Assembly (NCBI GenBank): GCA_947630635.1
Contig: CANRIJ010000015.1
Coordinates: 1 to 17,933, forward strand
Origin: an uncultured Spirochaetaceae bacterium
Lineage (GTDB): Bacteria > Spirochaetota > Spirochaetia > Sphaerochaetales > Sphaerochaetaceae
DNA length: 17,933 bases
Direction: 5' to 3'
How positions within the stretch are numbered: the first letter of the stretch is position 1; the number at the start of each line of letters is the position of its first letter. The position numbers and the translations under genes are program-made. This document shows positions 1-6,899 of this stretch, one piece after another. Under the pieces are notes generated by a model. That model worked only from the letters and a program-made list of their open reading frames with translations, searched no databases and was not told the DNA's origin.

Positions 1-218
1 GAAAGAGCCTAGAGGAGGCAATCAGAGCCCTTGACGATCAGATTGAGAGCGCAATTTTGTCCTCCTTAGGCGAATTCTATGTAATACATGGACTTGGAAA
101 CGGAATCCTGATGAAGGGAATTCATCAGCACCTTAAGAGTCTTAACTCAGTAAAAGACTACTATTTTGCCAAAGAGGGAGATGGAGGCATGGGCAAGACC
201 TATGTCATACTGAAGTGA
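1..218 (+). CDS. mutS2: MutS2 family protein, C-terminal Smr domain (partial)
   Basis: Only the last 71 codons are in the window; the first complete codon is at 3 and the stop is TGA at 216-218. The residues match the end of a Smr domain: an amphipathic helix (about EEAIRALDDQIESAI), then the core YVIHGLGNG, which is the HGxG motif, and a final EGDGGMGKTYVILK resembling the usual glycine-rich end (GGxGxTxVxL). In MutS2 the Smr domain is a nuclease module attached to a MutS-like ATPase; family members act in recombination control or collided-ribosome splitting. The typical LDLHG-type motif and the ATPase would lie upstream of the window, so a stand-alone Smr protein cannot be fully excluded. 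Its stop lies 14 bp inside the 3' end of the opposite-strand transporter gene. Confidence 0.8.
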   Translation, partial: KSLEEAIRALDDQIESAILSSLGEFYVIHGLGNGILMKGIHQHLKSLNSVKDYYFAKEGDGGMGKTYVILK

Positions 219-1089
219 CTCTTCTCTTTAGATTTACCTCAGAGAGTATTACAGAGGAGAAGACCAAGAAGACTCCAATCCATTCTCTTGCCACGAGCCT
301 CTCATTTAGTATCAAGAGACCCGCAAGAAGCGCAAAGACACTTTCAAGCGATAAGGCAAGACTTGCCTTGGTGCTTTCAACAAATCTCTGTCCATAAGTC
401 TGAAGGGTATATGCAATTGCACAGCTCATGACTCCCGAATAGAGAATTTGAATATAGGCATCGAGTATTATTGATATCGTTGGGCTCTCAAAGAATGGCA
501 ATAGAATCAGGTTGAAAATCGAGCAGAAGAAAAACTGGAACATCGAGAGCGATATTGCGTCAAGCTTTTTTGTGAATCTGTCAATTGCGAGTATATGAAA
601 AGAAAAGACAAATGCAGATATTAAAACCCATAAGTCTCCTCTTGAGAAGCCTGAGGCTCCGTTGTAGCTCATCAAAAAGGCGCCTAATAGTCCTATCAGA
701 ACGGAGAACCAGACCTTTAGGCTTGGTCTCTTTCCGGTGACAAAAGAGAGAATCGGAACAATTAGAATGTAAAGGGAGGTAATGAATCCAGCCTTTCCAG
801 CAGTTGTGTTCTCTATTCCTTTTTGCTGAAGAAATGAAGCCAAGAAGAGAAGAAAGCCGCATATTACTCCTCCGATAATATCTATTTTCAAATATCGACG
901 CTCTCTCTTGATTCCGCTTTTTATTCCGCGAATTGAAAATGGAATAAGTGCTAATGCCCCAAGCATCATTCTTATGCCATTGAAGGTAAAGGGCCCTAAG
1001 AGGGAGGATGCTGATTTTTGGGAGACAAAAGCAACGCCCCATATCAAGGAAGCAAGGACAAGTATGAGGATGCCATTTCTCTCTTTCAT
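205..1089 (-). CDS. EamA/DMT-superfamily transporter
   Basis: This 294-residue inner-membrane protein has about ten hydrophobic segments arranged as two EamA repeats, roughly residues 5-145 and 155-285. The N-terminus (GILILVLASLIWGVAFVSQK) is the characteristic start of drug/metabolite transporters, and each repeat ends in short charged loops; the protein finishes with a basic tail (LKRRVTSV). Substrate cannot be read from sequence; family members export amino acids, nucleosides or other metabolites. The start ATG (minus strand, 1089) has no recognisable Shine-Dalgarno, but a good -35/-10 pair sits so close that transcription should begin at the ATG (see promoter entry). It is convergent with mutS2, sharing 14 bp, and divergent from udp. 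Confidence 0.88.
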   Translation of the reverse strand: MKERNGILILVLASLIWGVAFVSQKSASSLLGPFTFNGIRMMLGALALIPFSIRGIKSGIKRERRYLKIDIIGGVICGFLLFLASFLQQKGIENTTAGKAGFITSLYILIVPILSFVTGKRPSLKVWFSVLIGLLGAFLMSYNGASGFSRGDLWVLISAFVFSFHILAIDRFTKKLDAISLSMFQFFFCSIFNLILLPFFESPTISIILDAYIQILYSGVMSCAIAYTLQTYGQRFVESTKASLALSLESVFALLAGLLILNERLVAREWIGVFLVFSSVILSEVNLKRRVTSV

Positions 1090-1095
1090 ATGGTG

Positions 1096-1124
1096 AGTTT
1101 AAGAAAAGAGAGGGCCTCTTTCAA
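1096..1124 (-). promoter_or_regulatory. Predicted promoter of the DMT transporter (leaderless)
   Basis: Read on the minus strand, TTGAAA (1124-1119) and TAAACT (1101-1096) are separated by exactly 17 bp, matching sigma-70-type -35 and -10 boxes at 5/6 and 4/6 positions. Six bases separate the -10 from the A of the ATG, so the expected start of transcription is the start codon itself. The spacer holds a perfect 6-bp dyad, AAAGAG at 1105-1110 and CTCTTT at 1116-1121 on the plus strand, which could be an operator or chance in this GAGAG-rich genome. Confidence 0.45.
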
Positions 1125-1129
1125 TTAAG

Positions 1130-1138
1130 TGCTAAGAT
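1130..1138 (+). promoter_or_regulatory. Possible extended -10 promoter for udp
   Basis: TGCTAAGAT carries a TG dinucleotide one base before a -10-like TAAGAT (4/6 to consensus), the pattern of an extended -10 promoter; no good -35 lies at the right distance. Transcription would start near 1145, immediately at the udp Shine-Dalgarno (GGGAGG, 1144-1149), leaving a very short leader. This is a weak call. Confidence 0.2.
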
Positions 1139-1153
1139 AAGAAGGGAGGCACT

Positions 1154-1948
1154 ATGTCTGATTATATGAACGGCACTGGCATTCAGTACCATTTGAGAAT
1201 AAAAAAAGGAGATGTTGGACGCTATGTGATTCTTCCGGGCGATCCAAAGCGCGTGAAGCTGATTGCGTCCTATCTTGAGGATGCAAAAGAGATCTCCGAT
1301 AGCAGGGAATTCGTGACCTACACAGGAACTCTTGAGGGTGAGAGGGTTTCAGTCACAAGCACAGGAATCGGAGGACCCAGTACATCAATAGCCGTAGAAG
1401 AGCTCTATAAGTGCGGAGCAGATACATTTATAAGAATGGGTACCTCGGGAGGAATAGAGCTTGATGTAATGGGCGGGGATATAGTCATAGCAAAAGGGGC
1501 CAAAAGAATGGAGGGAACCAGCAAGGAATATGCCCCTATAGAGTTTCCTGCAGTAGCAGACTATTCTGTTGTTCTTGCCTTAATTGAGGGAGCAAAGAAG
1601 TTTGGTGCCAAATACCATGTTGGGGTTGTAGAGTGCAAAGACAGCTTCTATGGGCAGCATGATCCAGACATAATGCCTGTCTCCTATGAGCTACTGAATA
1701 AGTGGGAGGCTTGGAAACGCCTTCATACTCTCGCGAGCGAAATGGAGAGCGCCGCTCTCTTTACAGTTGCGTCATACCTCAAGGCGAGAGCCGGCTCTCT
1801 CTTCTTTGTCATCGGCAATCAGGAGAGGGAGAAACTTGGGCTCGAAAATCCAAAGCTTCATGATACCGATTTGGCAATCAGAGTCTCAGTCGAAGGAGTG
1901 AGAAATCTTATAAGGATGGATAGAGGAGAGAGAATTTCAACACTATAA
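1154..1948 (+). CDS. udp: Uridine phosphorylase
   Basis: This 264-residue protein of the nucleoside phosphorylase (PNP/UDP) family should cleave uridine with phosphate to uracil and ribose-1-phosphate in the cytoplasm, for pyrimidine salvage. Visible motifs are the phosphate-binding LPGDPKR (27-33), R51 within SREF, IGGPSTSIAVEEL, RMGTSGG (R94, T97) and EMESA (E196, M197, E198, the ribose site). They correspond to E. coli Udp residues Arg30, Arg48, Arg91, Thr94 and Glu196-Glu198. The uracil-binding loop differs: FYGQHDP (165-171) keeps the Phe and Gln but has no Arg where E. coli has Arg168. I recall similar loops in Firmicute and treponemal homologues, so this is probably clade-typical. The start is supported by GGGAGG 4 bp before the ATG; Met5 is an alternative. 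It appears monocistronic, with a weak hairpin downstream. Confidence 0.9.
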   Translation: MSDYMNGTGIQYHLRIKKGDVGRYVILPGDPKRVKLIASYLEDAKEISDSREFVTYTGTLEGERVSVTSTGIGGPSTSIAVEELYKCGADTFIRMGTSGGIELDVMGGDIVIAKGAKRMEGTSKEYAPIEFPAVADYSVVLALIEGAKKFGAKYHVGVVECKDSFYGQHDPDIMPVSYELLNKWEAWKRLHTLASEMESAALFTVASYLKARAGSLFFVIGNQEREKLGLENPKLHDTDLAIRVSVEGVRNLIRMDRGERISTL

Positions 1949-1953
1949 ATCGG

Positions 1954-1984
1954 CTTTTGATTTTCTAAATCAGAAGTAATTTTG
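1954..1984 (+). terminator. Weak terminator-like hairpin after udp
   Basis: Arms CTTTTGATT (1954-1962) and AATCAGAAG (1968-1976) form a 9-bp stem with one G-U pair and a 5-nt loop, beginning 6 bp after the udp stop and followed by TAATTTT. The stem is AT-rich and the T-run is interrupted, so efficiency would be modest. The remaining spacer up to the ATPase operon also contains CTGAAA (2021-2026) and TTTCAG (2035-2040), a 6-bp stem followed by TTTTATATTT, which might act as a second terminator or an operator. Confidence 0.4.
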
Positions 1985-2033
1985 GAAATAATTGAACTTT
2001 TAGGCAAACTTCATCTGATTCTGAAATATTGGC

Positions 2034-2062
2034 TTTTCAGTTTTATATTTCCCATATAGAAT
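2034..2062 (+). promoter_or_regulatory. Possible promoter of the V-ATPase operon
   Basis: TTTTCA (2034-2039) and TAGAAT (2057-2062) are 17 bp apart and match -35 and -10 consensus at 4/6 and 5/6 positions. A transcript would start near 2069, about 20 bases before the atpE start, leaving space for the Shine-Dalgarno TAGGAAGG (2078-2085). The -35 overlaps the right arm of the 2021-2040 hairpin. The region is AT-rich, so chance matches are likely. Confidence 0.3.
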
Positions 2063-2089
2063 TAAATTGCACACTTTTAGGAAGGTTTT

Positions 2090-2677
2090 ATGGAGCAGCA
2101 GATACAGTCTCTGATTGAGACAATCAGGAAAGAGGGTCTTGAAGAGGCCGAAAGAGAGAAAAACAGAATTATCTCTGAGGCTAAGGCAAAGGCAGAGAGC
2201 ATTATCAAAGAGGCAGAGGAGAAGAAAGAGGCTCTTCTGAGCGATGCCGATAAGAGGATAAAGATAGACGAAGAGACAAAGAATGCGCAGATTTCTCAGG
2301 CTGCGAGAAACGCATCTATCTATCTTAAAGGCGAGATTGAGAAAGAGTTTAAGAGAATTCTGAAAAATGAAGTTGCCTCTTCGCTAAAGTCTGATAACCT
2401 AGTGAAGATTATCCAAGAGGTGATCAAGGCTGATATATCAGATAAGAGCGTCTATTTGGAGCTCAGTGAAAAAGACTTCAGAGACCTTCTCTCAACACTT
2501 TCGAAGACCTTTGAGAAAGAGGTGAAAAACGGACTTGAATTCAAAGTCTCCCCATCTGTCTCTTCGGGTTTCAGAATCTCAGAGAAAGACGGCTCTTATT
2601 ATGTGGATTTAAGCGATGAAGAGTGCACTGCACTTATCTATCCTTATCTTTCAACTGCTTTGAGAGAGCTTCTCTAA
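2090..2677 (+). CDS. atpE: V-type ATP synthase subunit E (peripheral stalk)
   Basis: This 195-residue protein is the peripheral-stalk E subunit (NtpE/AtpE), which ties the A3B3 head to stator subunit I. The first ~110 residues form a long charged amphipathic helix rich in Glu, Lys and Ala (EAEREKNRIISEAKAKAESI and following), the expected coiled coil. A compact C-terminal domain of mixed strands and helices follows, ending at DLSDEECTALIYPYLSTAL. The length is normal for the family. It is the first gene of the operon, preceded by AGGAAGG four bases before the ATG, and its TAA is directly followed by the ATG of the next gene. E subunits normally pair with a G/H-type helix, but no gene for that partner is visible here. 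Confidence 0.88.
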   Translation: MEQQIQSLIETIRKEGLEEAEREKNRIISEAKAKAESIIKEAEEKKEALLSDADKRIKIDEETKNAQISQAARNASIYLKGEIEKEFKRILKNEVASSLKSDNLVKIIQEVIKADISDKSVYLELSEKDFRDLLSTLSKTFEKEVKNGLEFKVSPSVSSGFRISEKDGSYYVDLSDEECTALIYPYLSTALRELL

Positions 2678-3223
2678 ATGGGGCAGTACTACTATTTTGC
2701 CGCATCGCTTCCCTCCGTTTGGATGGATAAAGAGGCTCCTATTTCCTATAAGGCCTTTATGGATCTTGCAAAAGGCAATCTCTCCAAGGGAGACTACAGA
2801 GATCTGAAGAAGGCCACATTTGAGCCGAAGAGTGACAAAGATATAAAGAGCCCAATAGTCAAGGCTTGGGCTAGTTTCAATTATAAGCTGAATGAGATTC
2901 TCACAGAAGAGAGGGCAATTCGCCTTGGATGGGATAAAAACGGTCAGTACAAGGCAAAGTGCCAAGATGATCCTCAGCTGAGAGAGAGCCTGAGGAAGAT
3001 CGTAGATGAGGAGAATCCTCTTAAGGCAGAGAGAGATATTCTTTCTCTCTATTTTGATTTTCTGAATAAATATAGCGAAAGCTCTCCATTTTCCACTGAA
3101 GCGCTTATGATCTATGCCCTGAAACTTCAAATCAAAGAGAAGGAGAAGAGCTACAGCACCGAAGTGGGAAAGAGTGAATTCAATAAGCTTCTTGGCAATA
3201 TACAGAGCCAGATATTCAGGTAG
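2678..3223 (+). CDS. DUF2764 family V-ATPase-associated protein
   Basis: This 181-residue protein matches the DUF2764 family, found in V-ATPase operons of spirochaetes, Bacteroidetes and chlamydiae. Recognisable features are the N-terminal GQYYYFAASLPSV, the stretch PISYKAFMDLAKGNLS, and the C-terminal ENPLKAERDILSLYFDFLNK and MIYALKLQIKEK. It has no signal peptide or membrane segment and is mostly helical. Its fixed position between E and A, where other V-ATPase operons carry genes for small stalk subunits, suggests a structural role such as the C (d-like) rotor-to-ring adaptor; this is inference, not shown by sequence. The ATG begins on the base after the atpE stop, so translation is probably coupled. 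The closing TAGGAG supplies the ribosome-binding site of atpA. Confidence 0.82.
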   Translation: MGQYYYFAASLPSVWMDKEAPISYKAFMDLAKGNLSKGDYRDLKKATFEPKSDKDIKSPIVKAWASFNYKLNEILTEERAIRLGWDKNGQYKAKCQDDPQLRESLRKIVDEENPLKAERDILSLYFDFLNKYSESSPFSTEALMIYALKLQIKEKEKSYSTEVGKSEFNKLLGNIQSQIFR

Positions 3224-3231
3224 GAGCGCAT

Positions 3232-4956
3232 ATGGCAGAGAAAAGAGGAATTGTATCAGGCGTCAACGGAAACATGGTCAGCGTTAAGTTTGACGATTCG
3301 GTTATCAAAAATGAAGTAGGCTACATCCTTGTTGGCAATGAGAGACTCAAGAGCGAGGTTATCAGAGTCAATAATTCCGTTGCGTCTCTTCAAGTCTATG
3401 AGATGACAGGCGGCATCAAAGTGGGCGATGAGGTTGTCTTCACCAATGAGCTTCTGTCAGTAGAGCTTGGGCCTGGTCTTCTGACGCAGGTCTTTGATGG
3501 CCTTCAGAATCCGCTTCCCCTGCTTGCAGAAGAGTGCGGCTTCTTCTTAAAGAGAGGCGTATACCTTGATCCACTTCCCAATAAGGAGTGGGATTTCACT
3601 CCTTCCAAGAAGGTAGGAGATATTGTCAGAGAGGGTGACTCTTTTGGCTCTGTTCCCGAAGGGCTCTTTTCCCATAAGATCATGGTTCCCTTCCAGTTTC
3701 TTGGCACTTGGAAGATCAAAGAGATCAAAGAGGCAGGCAAATATAAGGCGAGAGACACCATATGCGTAATCGAGAATGAGAAGGGCGAGAAAAAAAAGCT
3801 CTCTATGATTATCACTCAGCCAGTTAAGATGGCAATTAAGGGATATGAAGAGAGAGTCAGACCAGATGAGACGATGGTCACTAAAATCAGGATCATCGAT
3901 ACCTTTCTTCCAGTTGCAAAGGGAGGAACATACTGCACTCCAGGGCCATTTGGAGCTGGAAAGACAGTTTTGCAGCACCTAACTAGCCGAAATGCAGATG
4001 TCGATATTGTAATTATCGCAGCCTGTGGAGAGAGAGCCGGTGAGGTTGTTGAGATTCTTAAGGAGTTCCCAGAGCTTGTAGACCCGAAGACAGGAAGATC
4101 TCTCATGGAGAGAACTATTATCATCTGCAACACATCAAGTATGCCTGTAGCTGCTAGAGAGGCTTCTGTCTATACGGCAGTAACAATGGCTGAGTACTAT
4201 AGAAATATGGGTCTCGATGTTCTTCTTCTTGCAGACTCAACCTCTAGGTGGGCACAGGCCATGCGAGAGATGTCTGGAAGACTCGAGGAGATTCCCGGAG
4301 ATGAGGCATTCCCAGCATATTTGGAGTCTCGAATAGCAGAATTCTATGAGAGAGCTGGGAAGGTAAGACTAAGGGACGGAGAGTTTGGCTCTGTTACAAT
4401 CGGCGGCTCTGTCTCTCCGGCTGGAGGAAACTTCGAAGAGCCAGTTACCCAGGCGACTTTAAAGGTTGTAGGTGCATTCCATGGACTCTCAAGAGAGAGG
4501 TCGGATGCAAGAAAGTATCCTGCAATCGATCCACTTGATTCATGGTCTAAATATCATGGCATTATAGAGCAAGAGAGAGTAGATAGGGCATATAGCTACG
4601 TAAGAAGATCGGCAGAGGTAAGCCAGATGATGAAGGTTGTAGGTGAAGAGGGAACCTCTATTGAGGACTATATCATCTACCAGAAGGGCGAATTTGTCGA
4701 TTCTGTATACCTTCAGCAGAACTCTTTCGATCCTGTTGACGCAGCTGTCACCGTTGAGAGACAGAGAAATGTGTTCTCTGTTCTAGAAGACATACTGCTC
4801 TCTGATTTCGCACTTTCTGACAAGAGAGATGCTAGGCTCTTCTTTAATGAGCTGAGGCAGAAGTTCCTTGACTGGAACGGAGCGGTTGAGCTCTCTGAGG
4901 AGTATATAAAGAGAGAAGAGGCATTAAAGGCCTTCTATATGGAGAAGAGGAAGTAA
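3232..4956 (+). CDS. atpA: V-type ATP synthase catalytic subunit A
   Basis: This 574-residue protein is the catalytic A subunit of the V/A-type ATPase head. In order it has an N-terminal beta-barrel (about 1-75), the non-homologous insertion that separates A from F-type beta subunits (about 110-200), and the nucleotide-binding domain with P-loop GPFGAGKT (238-245, Lys244). Next come ACGERAGE with the catalytic Glu region, the Walker B strand DVLLLADSTSRWAQAMRE, PAYLESRIAEFYERAG, and the C-terminal helical domain. Everything expected for an active site is present. The length is typical (about 575-600). The start follows TAGGAG, which overlaps the stop of the DUF2764 gene, and atpB begins one base after its stop. 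Confidence 0.96.
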   Translation: MAEKRGIVSGVNGNMVSVKFDDSVIKNEVGYILVGNERLKSEVIRVNNSVASLQVYEMTGGIKVGDEVVFTNELLSVELGPGLLTQVFDGLQNPLPLLAEECGFFLKRGVYLDPLPNKEWDFTPSKKVGDIVREGDSFGSVPEGLFSHKIMVPFQFLGTWKIKEIKEAGKYKARDTICVIENEKGEKKKLSMIITQPVKMAIKGYEERVRPDETMVTKIRIIDTFLPVAKGGTYCTPGPFGAGKTVLQHLTSRNADVDIVIIAACGERAGEVVEILKEFPELVDPKTGRSLMERTIIICNTSSMPVAAREASVYTAVTMAEYYRNMGLDVLLLADSTSRWAQAMREMSGRLEEIPGDEAFPAYLESRIAEFYERAGKVRLRDGEFGSVTIGGSVSPAGGNFEEPVTQATLKVVGAFHGLSRERSDARKYPAIDPLDSWSKYHGIIEQERVDRAYSYVRRSAEVSQMMKVVGEEGTSIEDYIIYQKGEFVDSVYLQQNSFDPVDAAVTVERQRNVFSVLEDILLSDFALSDKRDARLFFNELRQKFLDWNGAVELSEEYIKREEALKAFYMEKRK

Positions 4957-4957
4957 A

Positions 4958-6283
4958 ATGCAGAAAGTCTATACAAAAATCGACTCTATTGTTGGAAACG
5001 TTATAACTGTAAAGGCAGATGGTGTCAGAAATGGAGACTTGGCAGAAATAACAACCTCTACTGGAAAGAGCTATGCCAACGTAATTAAGCTTGATGGAGA
5101 GACAGTATCTCTTCAGGTATTCTCTGGAACCCAGGGAGTGTCAACTGGAGACAGCGTAAGGTTCTTGGGTGTTCCCATGCGTGTAAGCTTCTCTGAGGAC
5201 CTTCTTGGAAGAGTCTTCGATGGTGCTGGAAAGCCAAGGGACAATGGACCAGAGCTTTCAGAGAATATGGTTGAGATTGGTGGTCCATCTGCCAATCCAT
5301 CCAAGAGAATCATACCCAAGAAGATGATAAGAACCGGAATTCCGATGATTGATGTATTCAATACGCTCGTTGAATCACAAAAGCTTCCGATATTCTCCAT
5401 ATCTGGCGAACCTTATAATCAGCTTCTTGCAAGGATTGCCATGCAGGCAGAGGTAGATGTGATTATCCTTGGGGGAATGGGACTTAAGTATGATGACTAT
5501 CTCTTCTTCAGAGATACGCTGGAAAAATCTGGTGCTCTCTCAAGAACGGTTATGTTTATTCATACTGCGTCAGACCCAACAGTTGAGTGCACTTTGGTTC
5601 CAGACCTCTCACTGGCTGTTGCCGAGAAGTTCGCACTCGAGGGAAAGAAGGTTCTCGTTCTCCTGACTGATATGACAAACTTCGCAGATTCTCTCAAAGA
5701 GATGGCAATTACAATGGAGCAGGTTCCCTCAAATAGAGGATACCCTGGAGATCTCTATTCGCAGCTTGCCTCTCGCTATGAAAAGGCAGTTGATTTTGAG
5801 GGTGCTGGATCTGTGACCATTCTCGCTGTCACAACAATGCCGGGAGATGATGTTACCCATCCAGTTCCAGACAATACAGGCTATATTACCGAGGGACAAT
5901 ACTATCTTAAGGGTGGTCATATTGAGCCATTTGGCTCCCTTTCGAGACTAAAGCAGAATGTCAATAAAGACACCAGAGATGACCATAGGGCATTAATGGA
6001 TGGAATGATCAAGCTCTATGCTCAGTATAAAGACTCGCTCGAGAAGAAATCGATGGGATTTCTAATGTCCGATTGGGATGAGAAGCTTCTGAAGTATGGC
6101 GCTCTCTTTGAGAAGAAGCTGATGGATCTATCGGTGAATATTCCTCTTGAAGAAGCACTGGATTTAGGCTGGCAGCTTCTTGCTGAATGCTTTGAGCCAA
6201 ATGAGACCCTTTTGAAGTCAGATTTGATCAAAGAGTATTGGCCTAAGAGAGAAGATTTAAGCAAAGAGGAAAAATTAAACTGA
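4958..6283 (+). CDS. atpB: V-type ATP synthase regulatory subunit B
   Basis: This 441-residue non-catalytic B subunit alternates with A in the A3B3 ring. It shows the N-terminal barrel (about 1-75), LLGRVFDGAGKP, and a nucleotide-binding fold. In place of an intact Walker A motif it has SGEPYNQLLARIA from residue 149, which lacks the GKT lysine, as is typical of B subunits. Further conserved stretches are VLVLLTDMTNFADSLKEMA, YPGDLYSQLASRYEKA and TMPGDDVTHPVPDNTGYITEGQ. The length is within the family range (about 430-465). The ATG follows the atpA stop after one base, and the Shine-Dalgarno (GAGAAGAGGAAG) lies inside the end of atpA, so expression of the two head subunits is likely coupled. 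Confidence 0.95.
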   Translation: MQKVYTKIDSIVGNVITVKADGVRNGDLAEITTSTGKSYANVIKLDGETVSLQVFSGTQGVSTGDSVRFLGVPMRVSFSEDLLGRVFDGAGKPRDNGPELSENMVEIGGPSANPSKRIIPKKMIRTGIPMIDVFNTLVESQKLPIFSISGEPYNQLLARIAMQAEVDVIILGGMGLKYDDYLFFRDTLEKSGALSRTVMFIHTASDPTVECTLVPDLSLAVAEKFALEGKKVLVLLTDMTNFADSLKEMAITMEQVPSNRGYPGDLYSQLASRYEKAVDFEGAGSVTILAVTTMPGDDVTHPVPDNTGYITEGQYYLKGGHIEPFGSLSRLKQNVNKDTRDDHRALMDGMIKLYAQYKDSLEKKSMGFLMSDWDEKLLKYGALFEKKLMDLSVNIPLEEALDLGWQLLAECFEPNETLLKSDLIKEYWPKREDLSKEEKLN

Positions 6284-6284
6284 T

Positions 6285-6899
6285 ATGGCAGTCAAGCTGA
6301 CAAAGAACGAACAGAAGAAACAGAAGGATGCCTTGAAGCAATTCAATAGGTATCTTCCGACTCTTCAACTCAAAAAACAACAGCTCCAGATTGTCATAAG
6401 GCAATGTCAGGCTGAGATAATAAAACTCAGAGAGGATCAGAAAAAGGCCATTAAGGGCATTGATTCCTGGGTTGGAGTATTCTCTCAGAATGCCGAATTC
6501 TCAGATGAGAAAAACATCATCAATCTCATACATGTAAAGGAGATTGTTCTTGAGAAGGGCAATATTGCCGGTGTAGTCGTTCCTATTTTCAAGGCTCTCG
6601 TTTTTGATGAGATACACTACAATCTCTATGAGTATCCTCTATGGGTTGATAGAGCAATCAGAACTTTGGAGGATATTGCCAAGTTTGATGCTCTCATCAA
6701 GGTTCTCGAAGAGAGAATAAGGCTTTTGGAAAATGAGCTCAGAGTTACAACACAGAGAGTCAATCTCTTCGAGAAGGTAAAGATTCCAGAGACAAAAGAG
6801 AATATAAGAGTCATAGGAATCTATCTTCAGGATCAGCAGACATCTGCCGTTGTCAGAGGAAAGATTGCAAAGAAAAAGCTAGTGAGGGAAGTGCAATGA
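6285..6899 (+). CDS. atpD: V-type ATP synthase subunit D (central shaft)
   Basis: This 204-residue subunit D forms the rotor axle inside the A3B3 ring, equivalent to F-type gamma. Two long helices, about 1-60 (LTKNEQKKQKDALKQFNRYL onward) and about 120-180 (ALIKVLEERIRLLENELRVTTQRVNLFEKV), should make the antiparallel coiled coil. The middle segment around GVVVPIFKAL is typical of the family, as is the closing INLFEK/IPETKENI-like sequence. The ATG lies one base after the atpB stop, with AAAGAGGAAA as ribosome-binding site. The stop overlaps the atpI start in an ATGA arrangement (6896-6899). A D subunit normally binds F; no F gene is present in this operon. Confidence 0.92.
   Translation: MAVKLTKNEQKKQKDALKQFNRYLPTLQLKKQQLQIVIRQCQAEIIKLREDQKKAIKGIDSWVGVFSQNAEFSDEKNIINLIHVKEIVLEKGNIAGVVVPIFKALVFDEIHYNLYEYPLWVDRAIRTLEDIAKFDALIKVLEERIRLLENELRVTTQRVNLFEKVKIPETKENIRVIGIYLQDQQTSAVVRGKIAKKKLVREVQ

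Noticed and set aside
581..1042. Open frame of 153 codons inside the DMT transporter gene in another frame of the same strand
   Set aside because: It overlaps a clear EamA transporter throughout, shows no family features, and reflects the low stop frequency of shifted frames in this codon usage.
2651..3130. 159-codon antisense frame opposite the DUF2764 gene
   Set aside because: The plus-strand product matches a known family in a conserved operon slot; the antisense product looks like out-of-frame translation and has no ribosome-binding site.
3547..3978. 143-codon antisense frame within atpA
   Set aside because: It is a shadow of the conserved catalytic subunit, with no recognisable domain.
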